Positions 10,209 to 16,386 of a stretch of 64,000 bases of DNA are shown piece after piece. Source of the DNA: Parasulfitobacter algicola (GTDB lineage: Bacteria > Pseudomonadota > Alphaproteobacteria > Rhodobacterales > Rhodobacteraceae); NCBI RefSeq assembly GCF_013315265.1, contig NZ_JABUFE010000001.1:593001-657000 (forward strand), given 5' to 3'. Numbering within the stretch: the first letter of the stretch is position 1; every line of letters begins with the position of its first letter. The translations under genes and the position numbers were made by a program. Under the pieces are notes generated by a model. The model did no database searches, was not told where the DNA came from, and saw only the letters and a program-made list of their open reading frames with translations.

Positions 10209-11783
10209 TCAGCTTTGGCAGGTGCGCCAATCCAGTCCGAACTTTTCAAGATATTTGCGCAGCCTATCGGCATCATTCCGACTTGTCTTTGCCGCCCGAG
10301 AAGCTGCGAAAAGGCGGCGGCCAGCGGCACTTAGGCTGGCGCTTTGCGTGCACACGCGGATGACAGCGGCCAGTTGAACGCGATCGAATTCATCAATATT
10401 TGCAGCGTTTTCGCCCAAGTATTGTGTAAGAATTTGCATGTCAGGATCACGGCTTGCGTTGTGCCATGTTGTCGTCAGTGTCTCAATCTCGGTTGTCACC
10501 ATGGCTTGCGTAATCCGCCCACGGGGTGCAAGCGTACACATCCGTTGGATCGACGCGCTAAGATCGCGGAAGTTACCAGGCCAATGTGTGCCGGGGTCAG
10601 TAGCGAACTTCTGATAGGCTGCCTGGGCATCCGCATTAAATGCGATGCGATTTCCAAGCAATTTTTCCATGCGTTCAAGTTCGAACGCAATATTGGCTGC
10701 AATATCTTCGGACCTGTCACGCAAAGCAGGCAGCGAAAATGTCCACAGATTGAGACGTGCGAACAGATCTGCCCGAAAACGTTGGTTGGCCACCATTTCA
10801 GCAAGGTTTTTGCCAGCACCTGCGATCAAATGAAAGCGGCTGGTGACCTCATAATCAGATCCAAGCGGCAGGTATTTCCCGGTTTCAATCGCGTGTAAGA
10901 TCATGGCCTGCTCGTCAAGGCCAAGTTCGTCTATCTCATCAAGGAACAGAACACCTCCGTCCGCCTCTTGCAACAAACCGCGTCTGTCTGCCCCTGCCCC
11001 CGGAACGGCTTGCCGTCGATGCCCGAACAGTGTCGACATCGCGCGTTCACCCTTCAGAGTGGAACAATTCACATGGACCAACCGTCCTTTGATGCGACGA
11101 CGCTGCAGTTTCAATTCGTATAAGCGCTTGGCCAGATCGGACTTGCCCGTCCCCGTTGGCCCAATCAACAGCAAAGGTGCGTCAGAATTCGAAGTCACAA
11201 CCTCCATTCGGTCAATCATAGCATTAAAAGCAGGGTTGCGGGTTTCGATACCGCCTTTCAGAAGCGTGTTATACTCACGTGTGACCAGATCGAAACGTTG
11301 TTGTAACGCGTTGTATTTGGACAGGTCCAGATCAACGATTTGCTTGGTGCCGGGCCCATCCTCTTCGCTGCGTGGTGGACCTGTCTGCACCAGCTTGGCT
11401 GGGATATGGCGCGCCTCGGCCAACAAAAACCAACAAATCTGGCCAACATGTGTCCCGGTTGTCAGGTGAATGTAATAGTCTTCGCGTTCGTCATCAAATC
11501 CATAGTCGCGTGCGAAATCATACATCGCACCGTACATTTCTTCGAAATCCCACGGATCTTGAATGTCGATATGGTTTAGCAGCACCTCTGTTTTGGGGCT
11601 GGCCAGTTCAATGTCAGTTTTGATCTTTTCGGCAAGGCTAAGCCAGCGACCAGAGTAAATCAGTTCAAACCGATCAATCGGAAAGTCAGGATGCTGGGCA
11701 ATTTGTACCGAAGGCCGCCAGCGACGTCGCTTGCCTGCATCTAGATTCGTACCCAAAAAGCCAATAACAACATTTTTCCTCAT
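10209..11783 (-). CDS. rtcR: RtcR, bEBP-type regulator with variant GAFTGA loop
   Basis: About 524 residues. The N-terminal ~175 residues are the RtcR ligand-sensing domain, CARF-like in the family (MRKNVVIGFLGTNLDAG; HLTTGTHVGQICWFLL). The central AAA+ domain has Walker A GPTGTGKSDLAKR and Walker B GGVLFLDEIDELGL. The C-terminus is Fis-like (LSAAGRRLFAASRAAKTSRN). RtcR proteins sense RNA-damage ligands and activate rtc operons. Where sigma-54 activators have GAFTGA, this one reads QAVPGA, losing the Phe and Thr that contact sigma-54. I start at the methionine matching family N-termini (11783); one four codons earlier (11795) also exists. It is divergent from rsr and co-directional with rtcB2. 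Confidence 0.94.
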   Translation of the reverse strand: MRKNVVIGFLGTNLDAGKRRRWRPSVQIAQHPDFPIDRFELIYSGRWLSLAEKIKTDIELASPKTEVLLNHIDIQDPWDFEEMYGAMYDFARDYGFDDEREDYYIHLTTGTHVGQICWFLLAEARHIPAKLVQTGPPRSEEDGPGTKQIVDLDLSKYNALQQRFDLVTREYNTLLKGGIETRNPAFNAMIDRMEVVTSNSDAPLLLIGPTGTGKSDLAKRLYELKLQRRRIKGRLVHVNCSTLKGERAMSTLFGHRRQAVPGAGADRRGLLQEADGGVLFLDEIDELGLDEQAMILHAIETGKYLPLGSDYEVTSRFHLIAGAGKNLAEMVANQRFRADLFARLNLWTFSLPALRDRSEDIAANIAFELERMEKLLGNRIAFNADAQAAYQKFATDPGTHWPGNFRDLSASIQRMCTLAPRGRITQAMVTTEIETLTTTWHNASRDPDMQILTQYLGENAANIDEFDRVQLAAVIRVCTQSASLSAAGRRLFAASRAAKTSRNDADRLRKYLEKFGLDWRTCQS

Positions 11784-11786
11784 AAT

Positions 11787-11825
11787 ACTATCCATATTAA
11801 TAAATCACTATCTATATCAATAAAT
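11787..11825. repeat. two 20-bp tandem direct repeats between rtcR and rsr
   Basis: ACTATCCATATTAATAAATC is followed immediately by ACTATCTATATCAATAAAT, period 20, with three differences. They sit at the rtcR 5' end inside the AT-rich 175-bp divergent region and are candidates for a dimeric regulator site (two DNA turns apart). A -35/-10-like pair for rsr (TTGAAG, 17 bp, TTAAAA) lies to the right but is weak. Confidence 0.5.
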
Positions 11826-11958
11826 ATTTTTCTAGCGTATTTGAAGAGATCTTCTTTATTTTTTTAAAAACAGATACTTAAGTGGATTTCATTTTTTCTT
11901 CGGTTTAGGGGCAATATCAACGAAAACAGTCTCACTAAACAAATGAAGGACGGAAGAA

Positions 11959-13515
11959 ATGGCAAACAAATCCGTGTTTGCATCAATCAAAGGCCGGTTG
12001 CTTCCTGCGACAAATACCCGAAACGTTGCGGGTGCGCCGGCCTACCGATACTCTGATGCACATGCCTTGGCCCAAGTCGCGATGACTGGAACCTTTGGTG
12101 CAACATATTACCAAAACCCGCTGGACGAATTGTCCCGCACCTTGGAATTGGCAAATAAGGTTGATCCGTCATTTCTGGCGCAAACTGCCGTCTATACTCG
12201 TAAGTCCGGGCATATGAAGGACATGCCTGCCTTGCTGTTGGCTGTTCTGGCCGGTCGTGACCCGGTCTTGTTTCGGCATGCTTTCGGACGTGTTGTGGAC
12301 AATGGCAAAATGCTGCGGACGTTCGTACAGATCATGCGATCTGGACAAACAGGGCGTAAGTCGCTTGGCTCTGCGCCAAAGCGGATGGTGGCCAACTGGC
12401 TGAATGATGCGTCTGATCGGGCGATCTTGCAGGCCAATGTCGGCAACGACCCGTCCTTGGCGGATGTGATCAAGATGGTGCACCCAAAGCCTAGCAGCAA
12501 AGCACGTGAAGCGTTGTTTGCCTGGATCATCGGGCGGCCATGTGATGTCGCGTTGCTGCCTGTGACTGTGCAGGACTTCCTTCGATTTAAGGAAATCGGC
12601 AAGGGAGAGATCCCAGATGTGCCGTTCCAGATGCTGACGCAGTTGCCGTTGTCCACAAAACACTGGGCAAAGATCGCTGAAAACGCATCGTGGCAGATGA
12701 CCCGCATGAACCTGAACACGTTTCAGCGTCATGGAGTGTTGGCCTTGCCCAAGATGCGGGCGCATATAGCGGCCACCCTGCGCGATCCTGAAAAGATCGC
12801 AAAAGCACGGGTGTTCCCGTATCAGTTGATGACTGCCTATCAGGCACTTTCTGCTGATATGCCGGCTGAAATCCGGGATGCGCTGCATGACGCGATGGAG
12901 CTTTCGGTACGTAACGTACCAAAACTGCATGGCCAAGTCGTGGTCTGCCCGGACGTTTCCGGGTCTATGTCTGGGGCTGTGACTGGTTACCGTAAAGGTG
13001 CCACCACAGTGATGCGTTTTGTGGATGTGGCAGGCCTTGTTTCTGCGGCGATCCTGCGCCAGAATCCATCGGCAACTGTGTTGCCGTTTGAGATGAAGGT
13101 GCGTGGTTTGCGGTTGGAACCCCGCGATACGATCCTGACAAACGCTGCGCGTTTGGCAGAACAGTGGGGTGGTGGAACAAACTGCGCCGCACCACTGGAA
13201 TGGTTGCTGGCCAAGGGGCGTGCCCCTGATCTGGTGATCATGGTGTCGGACAACCAGTCGTGGGCACATTGCCAATATGGTAACGCTGGGACGGTGATGA
13301 TGAAAGCATGGGAGAAGCTGAAAAGCCGTAACTCAAAGGCCAAGCTGGTCTGCATCGACATCGCCCCCTACGGAACTACGCAGGCCAAAGAGCGTGAGGA
13401 CGTGCTGAACATCGGCGGGTTCTCGGACACGGTCTTTGATCAGATCGCGGCCTTTGCAACGGGTAAGATGGGGCCGGACCATTGGGTTGGCCAGATCAAA
13501 GCTGTGGAGGTCTAA
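11959..13515 (+). CDS. rsr: Ro60-like TROVE/vWA RNA-binding protein (Rsr)
   Basis: 518 residues. The N-terminal ~330 residues are the TROVE HEAT-like ring (MTGTFGATYYQNPLDEL, YTRKSGHMKDMPALLLAVL). The C-terminal von Willebrand A domain has an intact MIDAS: DVSGSMSG, GGGTNCAAP and MVSDNQSW. Bacterial Ro proteins bind misfolded RNA through the ring and are gated or tethered by Y RNAs bound on the outer surface. An AG-rich Shine-Dalgarno region (AAGGACGGAAGAA) precedes the ATG. It is the first gene of the rightward operon; the non-coding array directly downstream is interpreted below as its Y RNAs. Confidence 0.96.
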   Translation: MANKSVFASIKGRLLPATNTRNVAGAPAYRYSDAHALAQVAMTGTFGATYYQNPLDELSRTLELANKVDPSFLAQTAVYTRKSGHMKDMPALLLAVLAGRDPVLFRHAFGRVVDNGKMLRTFVQIMRSGQTGRKSLGSAPKRMVANWLNDASDRAILQANVGNDPSLADVIKMVHPKPSSKAREALFAWIIGRPCDVALLPVTVQDFLRFKEIGKGEIPDVPFQMLTQLPLSTKHWAKIAENASWQMTRMNLNTFQRHGVLALPKMRAHIAATLRDPEKIAKARVFPYQLMTAYQALSADMPAEIRDALHDAMELSVRNVPKLHGQVVVCPDVSGSMSGAVTGYRKGATTVMRFVDVAGLVSAAILRQNPSATVLPFEMKVRGLRLEPRDTILTNAARLAEQWGGGTNCAAPLEWLLAKGRAPDLVIMVSDNQSWAHCQYGNAGTVMMKAWEKLKSRNSKAKLVCIDIAPYGTTQAKEREDVLNIGGFSDTVFDQIAAFATGKMGPDHWVGQIKAVEV

Positions 13516-13521
13516 ACATGA

Positions 13522-13546
13522 GGGTCAGGCGGTGATCGCCTGACCC
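13522..13546 (+). other. perfect 10-bp hairpin just after rsr
   Basis: GGGTCAGGCG, loop GTGAT, CGCCTGACCC. It begins 6 nt after the rsr stop codon. There is no T-run, so it is not a classical terminator. It separates the coding part of the transcript from the Y RNA array and may protect the mRNA 3' end, act in processing or attenuate. Confidence 0.6.
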
Positions 13547-13597
13547 GAGAAACAGAAGAATAGAAACTCTCGGAAATGCGTGGGTGACGTCACGCCT

Positions 13598-13658
13598 TGG
13601 CGAAACCTCTTGTCGTCCAAATGATCGTAAGACGCCGATTGGAATGAAAGGAATACGA
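13598..13658 (+). ncRNA. degenerate Y-RNA-like element ahead of the array
   Basis: Contains the array's CTTGTCG core (in AAACCTCTTGTCGTCC) and a diverged copy of the opening-strand motif (TTGGAATGAAAGGAATAC). TTGGCG at 13598-13603 can pair with CGCCGA at 13633-13638, and GTCGT with ACGAC, but these pairings compete and no T-arm is present. Probably a decayed or minimal unit. Confidence 0.3.
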
Positions 13659-13753
13659 CCCGGCGAATGCTGGTGGAACTACATCAAGGACCTGAAGGCG
13701 GTTTGGCAACAAATACGCGCAGGTGATTGTTTCACCGACCCCTTGTCGCCGGG
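13659..13753 (+). ncRNA. Y RNA unit 1 (short effector loop)
   Basis: Opening strand: CCCGGCG (13659-13665), AATGCT, GGTGGAAC (13672-13679). Closing strand: GTTTCACC (13729-13736), a 10-nt internal loop ending CCTTGT, CGCCGGG (13747-13753). Both helices (7 bp and 8 bp) pair completely, with one G-U. The 49-nt end loop has a small ACCTG/CAGGT stem but no T-arm or D-arm, so this unit is not tRNA-like. Stem layout and position next to rsr fit a Ro-binding Y RNA. Confidence 0.72.
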
Positions 13754-13769
13754 ACAGACACACAAACAG

Positions 13770-13899
13770 CTTGGCGAATGCCAAAGGAACTACATTGCTC
13801 CAACAATTGGGATAATCCGTGAGGTTCGACTCCTCTCCACTGCAATGCGCCCTAGGCTTGGGCGGGACCCCAGACTGTTTCTTTACTCTTGTCGCCAAG
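13770..13899 (+). ncRNA. Y RNA unit 2 (partly tRNA-like)
   Basis: Opening strand CTTGGCG (13770-13776), AATGCC, AAAGGAAC (13783-13790). Closing strand GTTTCTTT (13877-13884), ACTCTTGT, CGCCAAG (13893-13899). Relative to unit 1 both helices have changed on both sides and still pair fully. Inside are a T-arm (GAGG-TTCGACT-CCTC, 13821-13835) and an acceptor-like hairpin (CGCCC-TAGGCTT-GGGCG, 13848-13864). The D-arm position (GGACCCCAGAC) is degenerate. Confidence 0.78.
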
Positions 13900-13912
13900 A
13901 CCAACAACTTTG

Positions 13913-14032
13913 CGTTTAATGCTGACATGCGCGGGGGCACGATCAGAGGAACTTGTGGGTTCGACTCCCTCACTCTTGCGGGCGCTCTTTGGCATGGGCG
14001 GGACCTCATACCGCGTGTGTCTGCATTCAACG
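13913..14032 (+). ncRNA. Y RNA unit 3 (long closing helix, partly tRNA-like)
   Basis: The two ends, 13913-13933 and 14012-14032, form a 21-position helix with 17 Watson-Crick pairs, 2 G-U pairs and 2 mismatches, in place of the two short helices of the other units. The conserved AATGC now lies inside the helix. The loop has a T-arm-like GTGGG-TTCGACT-CCCTC (13955-13971, one mismatch), an acceptor-like hairpin CGCTC-TTTGGCAT-GGGCG (13983-14000) and the degenerate GGACCTCATAC also seen in unit 2. Confidence 0.65.
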
Positions 14033-14038
14033 TACAAT

Positions 14039-14152
14039 CCGGCAAATGCTGGTGGAATTACATCCTGTCGCGGGTTCGAACCCCGCCCCTGTTTATTTTT
14101 CAGGGTAGCTCAGTTGGTAGAGCAGAAACGTTTCACCAACCCTTGTTGCCGG
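14039..14152 (+). ncRNA. Y RNA unit 4 (YrlA-like, permuted tRNA domain)
   Basis: Opening strand CCGGCAA (14039-14045), ATGCT, GGTGGAAT (14051-14058); closing strand GTTTCACC (14130-14137), AACCCTTG, TTGCCGG (14146-14152). The CAA/TTG change is compensated on both sides. The inside is a tRNA in permuted order: T-arm GCGGG-TTCGAAC-CCCGC (14070-14086), acceptor stem CCCTG/CAGGG closed by a 9-nt T-rich loop (14087-14105), TA, then D-arm GCTC-AGTTGGTA-GAGC (14108-14123). The anticodon arm is replaced by the Ro-type stem, the layout known for YrlA. Confidence 0.85.
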
Positions 14153-14164
14153 ATCCGAAATCAT

Positions 14165-14295
14165 CCCTGGCGAATGCTGAGTGGAACTACATTGTGGATG
14201 TCGAGGTCGTGGGTTCGAATCCCACTCCTGCTACCATGGCGGGATAGCTCAGCGGATAGAGCGCGTAACGTTTCACCCTTTCCTTGTCGCCGGGG
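14165..14295 (+). ncRNA. Y RNA unit 5 (YrlA-like, permuted tRNA domain with ACCA loop)
   Basis: Opening strand CCCTGGCG (14165-14172) pairs with CGCCGGGG (14288-14295). GTGGAAC (14181-14187) pairs with GTTTCAC (14270-14276). The inside holds a perfect T-arm GTGGG-TTCGAAT-CCCAC (14209-14225), a full 7-bp acceptor stem TCCTGCT/GGCGGGA (14226-14232 with 14238-14244) closed by the loop ACCAT, then TA and a D-arm GCTC-AGCGGATA-GAGC (14247-14262). This is the most complete tRNA mimic of the array; the ACCA loop sits exactly where a tRNA would carry its discriminator base and CCA. Confidence 0.87.
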
Positions 14296-14314
14296 ACTTA
14301 TAAAAACAGGAGAA

Positions 14315-14396
14315 ATGCCCGTGGGATTACATCGTTTTAACCGATTGCAGAAACGCATCTCACGCACGAATTGTCCCTCGAACCCACGTCCGGCAT
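14315..14396 (+). ncRNA. degenerate Y RNA unit 6
   Basis: ATGCC plus CGTGGG (14315-14325) pairs with CCCACG plus GGCAT (14383-14388 and 14392-14396) with a 3-nt bulge. The opening strand keeps the array motif (AAATGCCCGTGGGATTACAT). A T-arm-like ATCG-TTTTAAC-CGAT lies at 14331-14345. No D-arm and no CTTGTCG core are visible. Confidence 0.45.
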
Positions 14397-14434
14397 CACT
14401 GCGGCGTACAGGTAACTCGTACGCGAGTAAGATC

Positions 14435-14465
14435 GCTGGTTCAAGGCCAGCCCAGAGCAATCTGG
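14435..14465 (+). ncRNA. tRNA-like T-arm and acceptor hairpin remnant at the array end
   Basis: T-arm GCTGG-TTCAAGG-CCAGC (14435-14451) followed directly by CCAGA-GCAA-TCTGG (14452-14465), the same T-arm plus closed-acceptor order as units 2-5, here with a GCAA tetraloop. A hairpin CTCG-TACG-CGAG precedes it at about 14416-14427. No Ro-type stem could be closed around it with confidence. Confidence 0.4.
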
Positions 14466-14512
14466 TGGCGGAGACACATCCTGCAAACAGCTTGTTTCAG
14501 ACGTGGTTTGAT

Positions 14513-14989
14513 ATGAAAGTGAAGATGATGAAAAAGATAGCAAAAACACTCATCTGCAGGAAATGTAAGGCAAAGCTAACCGATCCATTGATCGCAATCA
14601 CCACCAATACAGAAATGGAAAAACTGTGTCGATTTGCCGTGGGGGAACCTGTCACGCCACGTGGACGTTTTCTTTTGCTGGCGGAAGACGCGATCATAAA
14701 GCATAAGAAAATGCAGAGAGAAACAATTGCTGCAAACGAAGCATGGATTCATCTTTCTGACTTGTCTGAAAAAGTCGGGCTGACACCGCTGACCAAACGT
14801 CTTTCGGGCTGCTGTGACATATCGGGTATGGATGGTCCAAATCGTGTTTGCCAATGCGGACAACATGTCGGTACGCAGTTTTCCGACTGCTATGAGTACC
14901 ACGCGTTTCAACCGGACACCAAAACAACCAAGTGGATTGAAACAAAGATAAGCGAAAAAGAAAATGACAAAACCAGAAATCACAGGTGA
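14513..14989 (+). CDS. small cysteine-rich (zinc-ribbon-like) protein between the Y RNA array and rtcB
   Basis: 158 residues; family not recognised. It has a basic N-terminus with CRKC, a central polar region with two lysine-rich helices, and a second cysteine cluster GCCDISGMDGPNRVCQCGQH then SDCYEYHAF. CxxC plus CC...CxC would suit one or two zinc sites. The start ATG 14513 lies just after the last tRNA-like hairpin; ATGs at 14525/14528 are alternatives. Upstream codons in this frame run through the RNA array and are not a real extension. The 3' end overlaps rtcB by 26 nt, so translation is probably coupled. Position suggests an RNA- or RtcB-related adaptor, but that is inference. Confidence 0.75.
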   Translation: MKVKMMKKIAKTLICRKCKAKLTDPLIAITTNTEMEKLCRFAVGEPVTPRGRFLLLAEDAIIKHKKMQRETIAANEAWIHLSDLSEKVGLTPLTKRLSGCCDISGMDGPNRVCQCGQHVGTQFSDCYEYHAFQPDTKTTKWIETKISEKENDKTRNHR

Positions 14990-16373
14990 TCACCTTAAGG
15001 AATGGGGGCATACCCCCGGACCTGACTTTGGTCGGCTTTTAGAGATCGCGCAGGCAGCGAATGCTGCTGGCGTTGAGCTTGAGCAGATCCAGGCCAAGCT
15101 GCAGGGCATGAAGCCCCCGCCTGCACCCCCAACGCGTCCGCTGCAGAAAGCGGGCGATGTCCAGCTTCACTTAAATATTGAAGCGTCAGACGACGAAGAT
15201 GAGGTCAAAAACCTTGAACAAGTCCGCGAAACCATGACTGAGGTCATCCGCACACCCACAGTCGTATCGGCTGCGGTGATGCCGGATGCCTGTCCTGCAG
15301 GTCCATTAGGAACGATCCCGGTTGGTGGGGTTGTTGCGGTGAAAAACGCGATCCATCCCGGGATGCATTCGGCTGACATCTGCTGTTCAGTCATGATGAC
15401 GGATTTGGGCGATATCGATCCTAAGGCGGTATTGGATGCGGCCGAAAAGGTTACCCACTTTGGCCCCGGTGGTCGTCAGAATGGCAAACGCTTTACCTTG
15501 TCGCAAAAACTGATGGATGAATTCCGCGAGAACCGGTTTTTGAACAATCCCAAAATCCTTCGCATGGCGGTAGAACATCTGGGAACCCAAGGGGACGGTA
15601 ACCATTTCTTGTTTGTGGGTAAGTCCCGCAATACCGGGCGAACGGCTATTGTCACCCACCATGGTTCTCGAGGGCCGGGGGCGGTCTTGTACAAACTCGG
15701 AATGGAAGTTGCTCAGAAATATCGCAAAAAGCTGTCGCCAGATACGCTGAAACAAAACGCATGGATTCCGGCGGATACGGAAGACGGTCAAGACTACTGG
15801 GCTGCCCTTGAGCTGATACGCAAATGGACCAAAGCCAATCACAACGCCATACATCAGGCAACTGTGGAACGGTCCGGCGCGCAACCTGGTGATTGCTTCT
15901 GGAACGAACATAACTTCGTCTTTAAACGGGGTGATCTTTATTATCACGGCAAGGGGGCGACCCCTGCTTGGGGGGATTATGCGCATGATGCCACCGGGCT
16001 GACGTTGATCCCGCTGAACATGTCCGAACCTGTCTTGGTTGTACGTGGCAAGGACGCAGACCATGCGCTCGGATTCTCTCCTCATGGGGCAGGGCGCAAT
16101 TTCTCGCGGTCTGAACACAAGCGTCGGATGGGTGGGATGACGGCGCAACAGGCGTTAGACGTCGAAACGCAAGGTCTTGATATCCGATTCCCTGCGGGCG
16201 GTATTGATCCATCTGAACTGCCGTCGTCTTACAAAAACGCAGCCAATGTGGTGCGCCAAATCGACAGGTTCGATCTGGCTGATATTGTGGATTATATCGA
16301 TCCCTACGGCTGCATGATGGCCGGGGATATACCTCCGTTTTGGATGAATAAGAAAAAGAAAGGGCGCCGATAA
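14964..16373 (+). CDS. rtcB: RtcB-family RNA ligase (second paralog, TROVE-linked)
   Basis: 469 residues, about 90 longer than the rtcB2 product. The start MTKPEITGDHLKEWGHTPGP is followed by GMHSADICCSVM (metal/GTP site; the usual DIGC reads DICC), HLGTQGDGNHFLFVG, THHGSRGPGAVLY, the NFVF...YYHGKGATP region and the C-terminal SPHGAGRNFSRSEHKRRM with the guanylylated-histidine neighbourhood. RtcB ligases seal RNA with 2',3'-cyclic phosphate or 3'-phosphate ends, including cut tRNAs. Last gene of the rightward rsr operon; the stop codon lies in the loop of a terminator. Confidence 0.94.
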   Translation: MTKPEITGDHLKEWGHTPGPDFGRLLEIAQAANAAGVELEQIQAKLQGMKPPPAPPTRPLQKAGDVQLHLNIEASDDEDEVKNLEQVRETMTEVIRTPTVVSAAVMPDACPAGPLGTIPVGGVVAVKNAIHPGMHSADICCSVMMTDLGDIDPKAVLDAAEKVTHFGPGGRQNGKRFTLSQKLMDEFRENRFLNNPKILRMAVEHLGTQGDGNHFLFVGKSRNTGRTAIVTHHGSRGPGAVLYKLGMEVAQKYRKKLSPDTLKQNAWIPADTEDGQDYWAALELIRKWTKANHNAIHQATVERSGAQPGDCFWNEHNFVFKRGDLYYHGKGATPAWGDYAHDATGLTLIPLNMSEPVLVVRGKDADHALGFSPHGAGRNFSRSEHKRRMGGMTAQQALDVETQGLDIRFPAGGIDPSELPSSYKNAANVVRQIDRFDLADIVDYIDPYGCMMAGDIPPFWMNKKKKGRR

Positions 16374-16386
16374 TGTGGCGCCCTTT
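16359..16386 (+). terminator. terminator of the rsr-array-rtcB operon
   Basis: AAAGGGCGCC, an 8-nt loop holding the rtcB stop codon, then GGCGCCCTTT: a perfect 10-bp stem. Confidence 0.8.

Noticed and set aside
12169-13275. 368-codon frame on the minus strand of rsr
   Set aside because: Antisense shadow of a well-conserved gene; its product is rich in His, Arg and Gln and has no fold-like pattern.
14070-14262. One or two ordinary tRNA genes, suggested by perfect D-arms and T-arms
   Set aside because: No anticodon stem lies between any D-arm and the following T-arm; a ~75-nt Ro-type segment lies there instead. Compensatory pairing groups each T-arm with the D-arm that follows it.
13659-14396. 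CRISPR-like array
   Set aside because: Repeats are interleaved pairs of complementary strands with diverging sequence and unequal spacing, and no cas genes are near.
13584-14512. Open frames in the array, including an in-frame extension of the zinc-ribbon gene starting at 13889
   Set aside because: They run across T-loops and D-loops, have no protein family likeness, and vary by unit. The sequence is explained by RNA structure.
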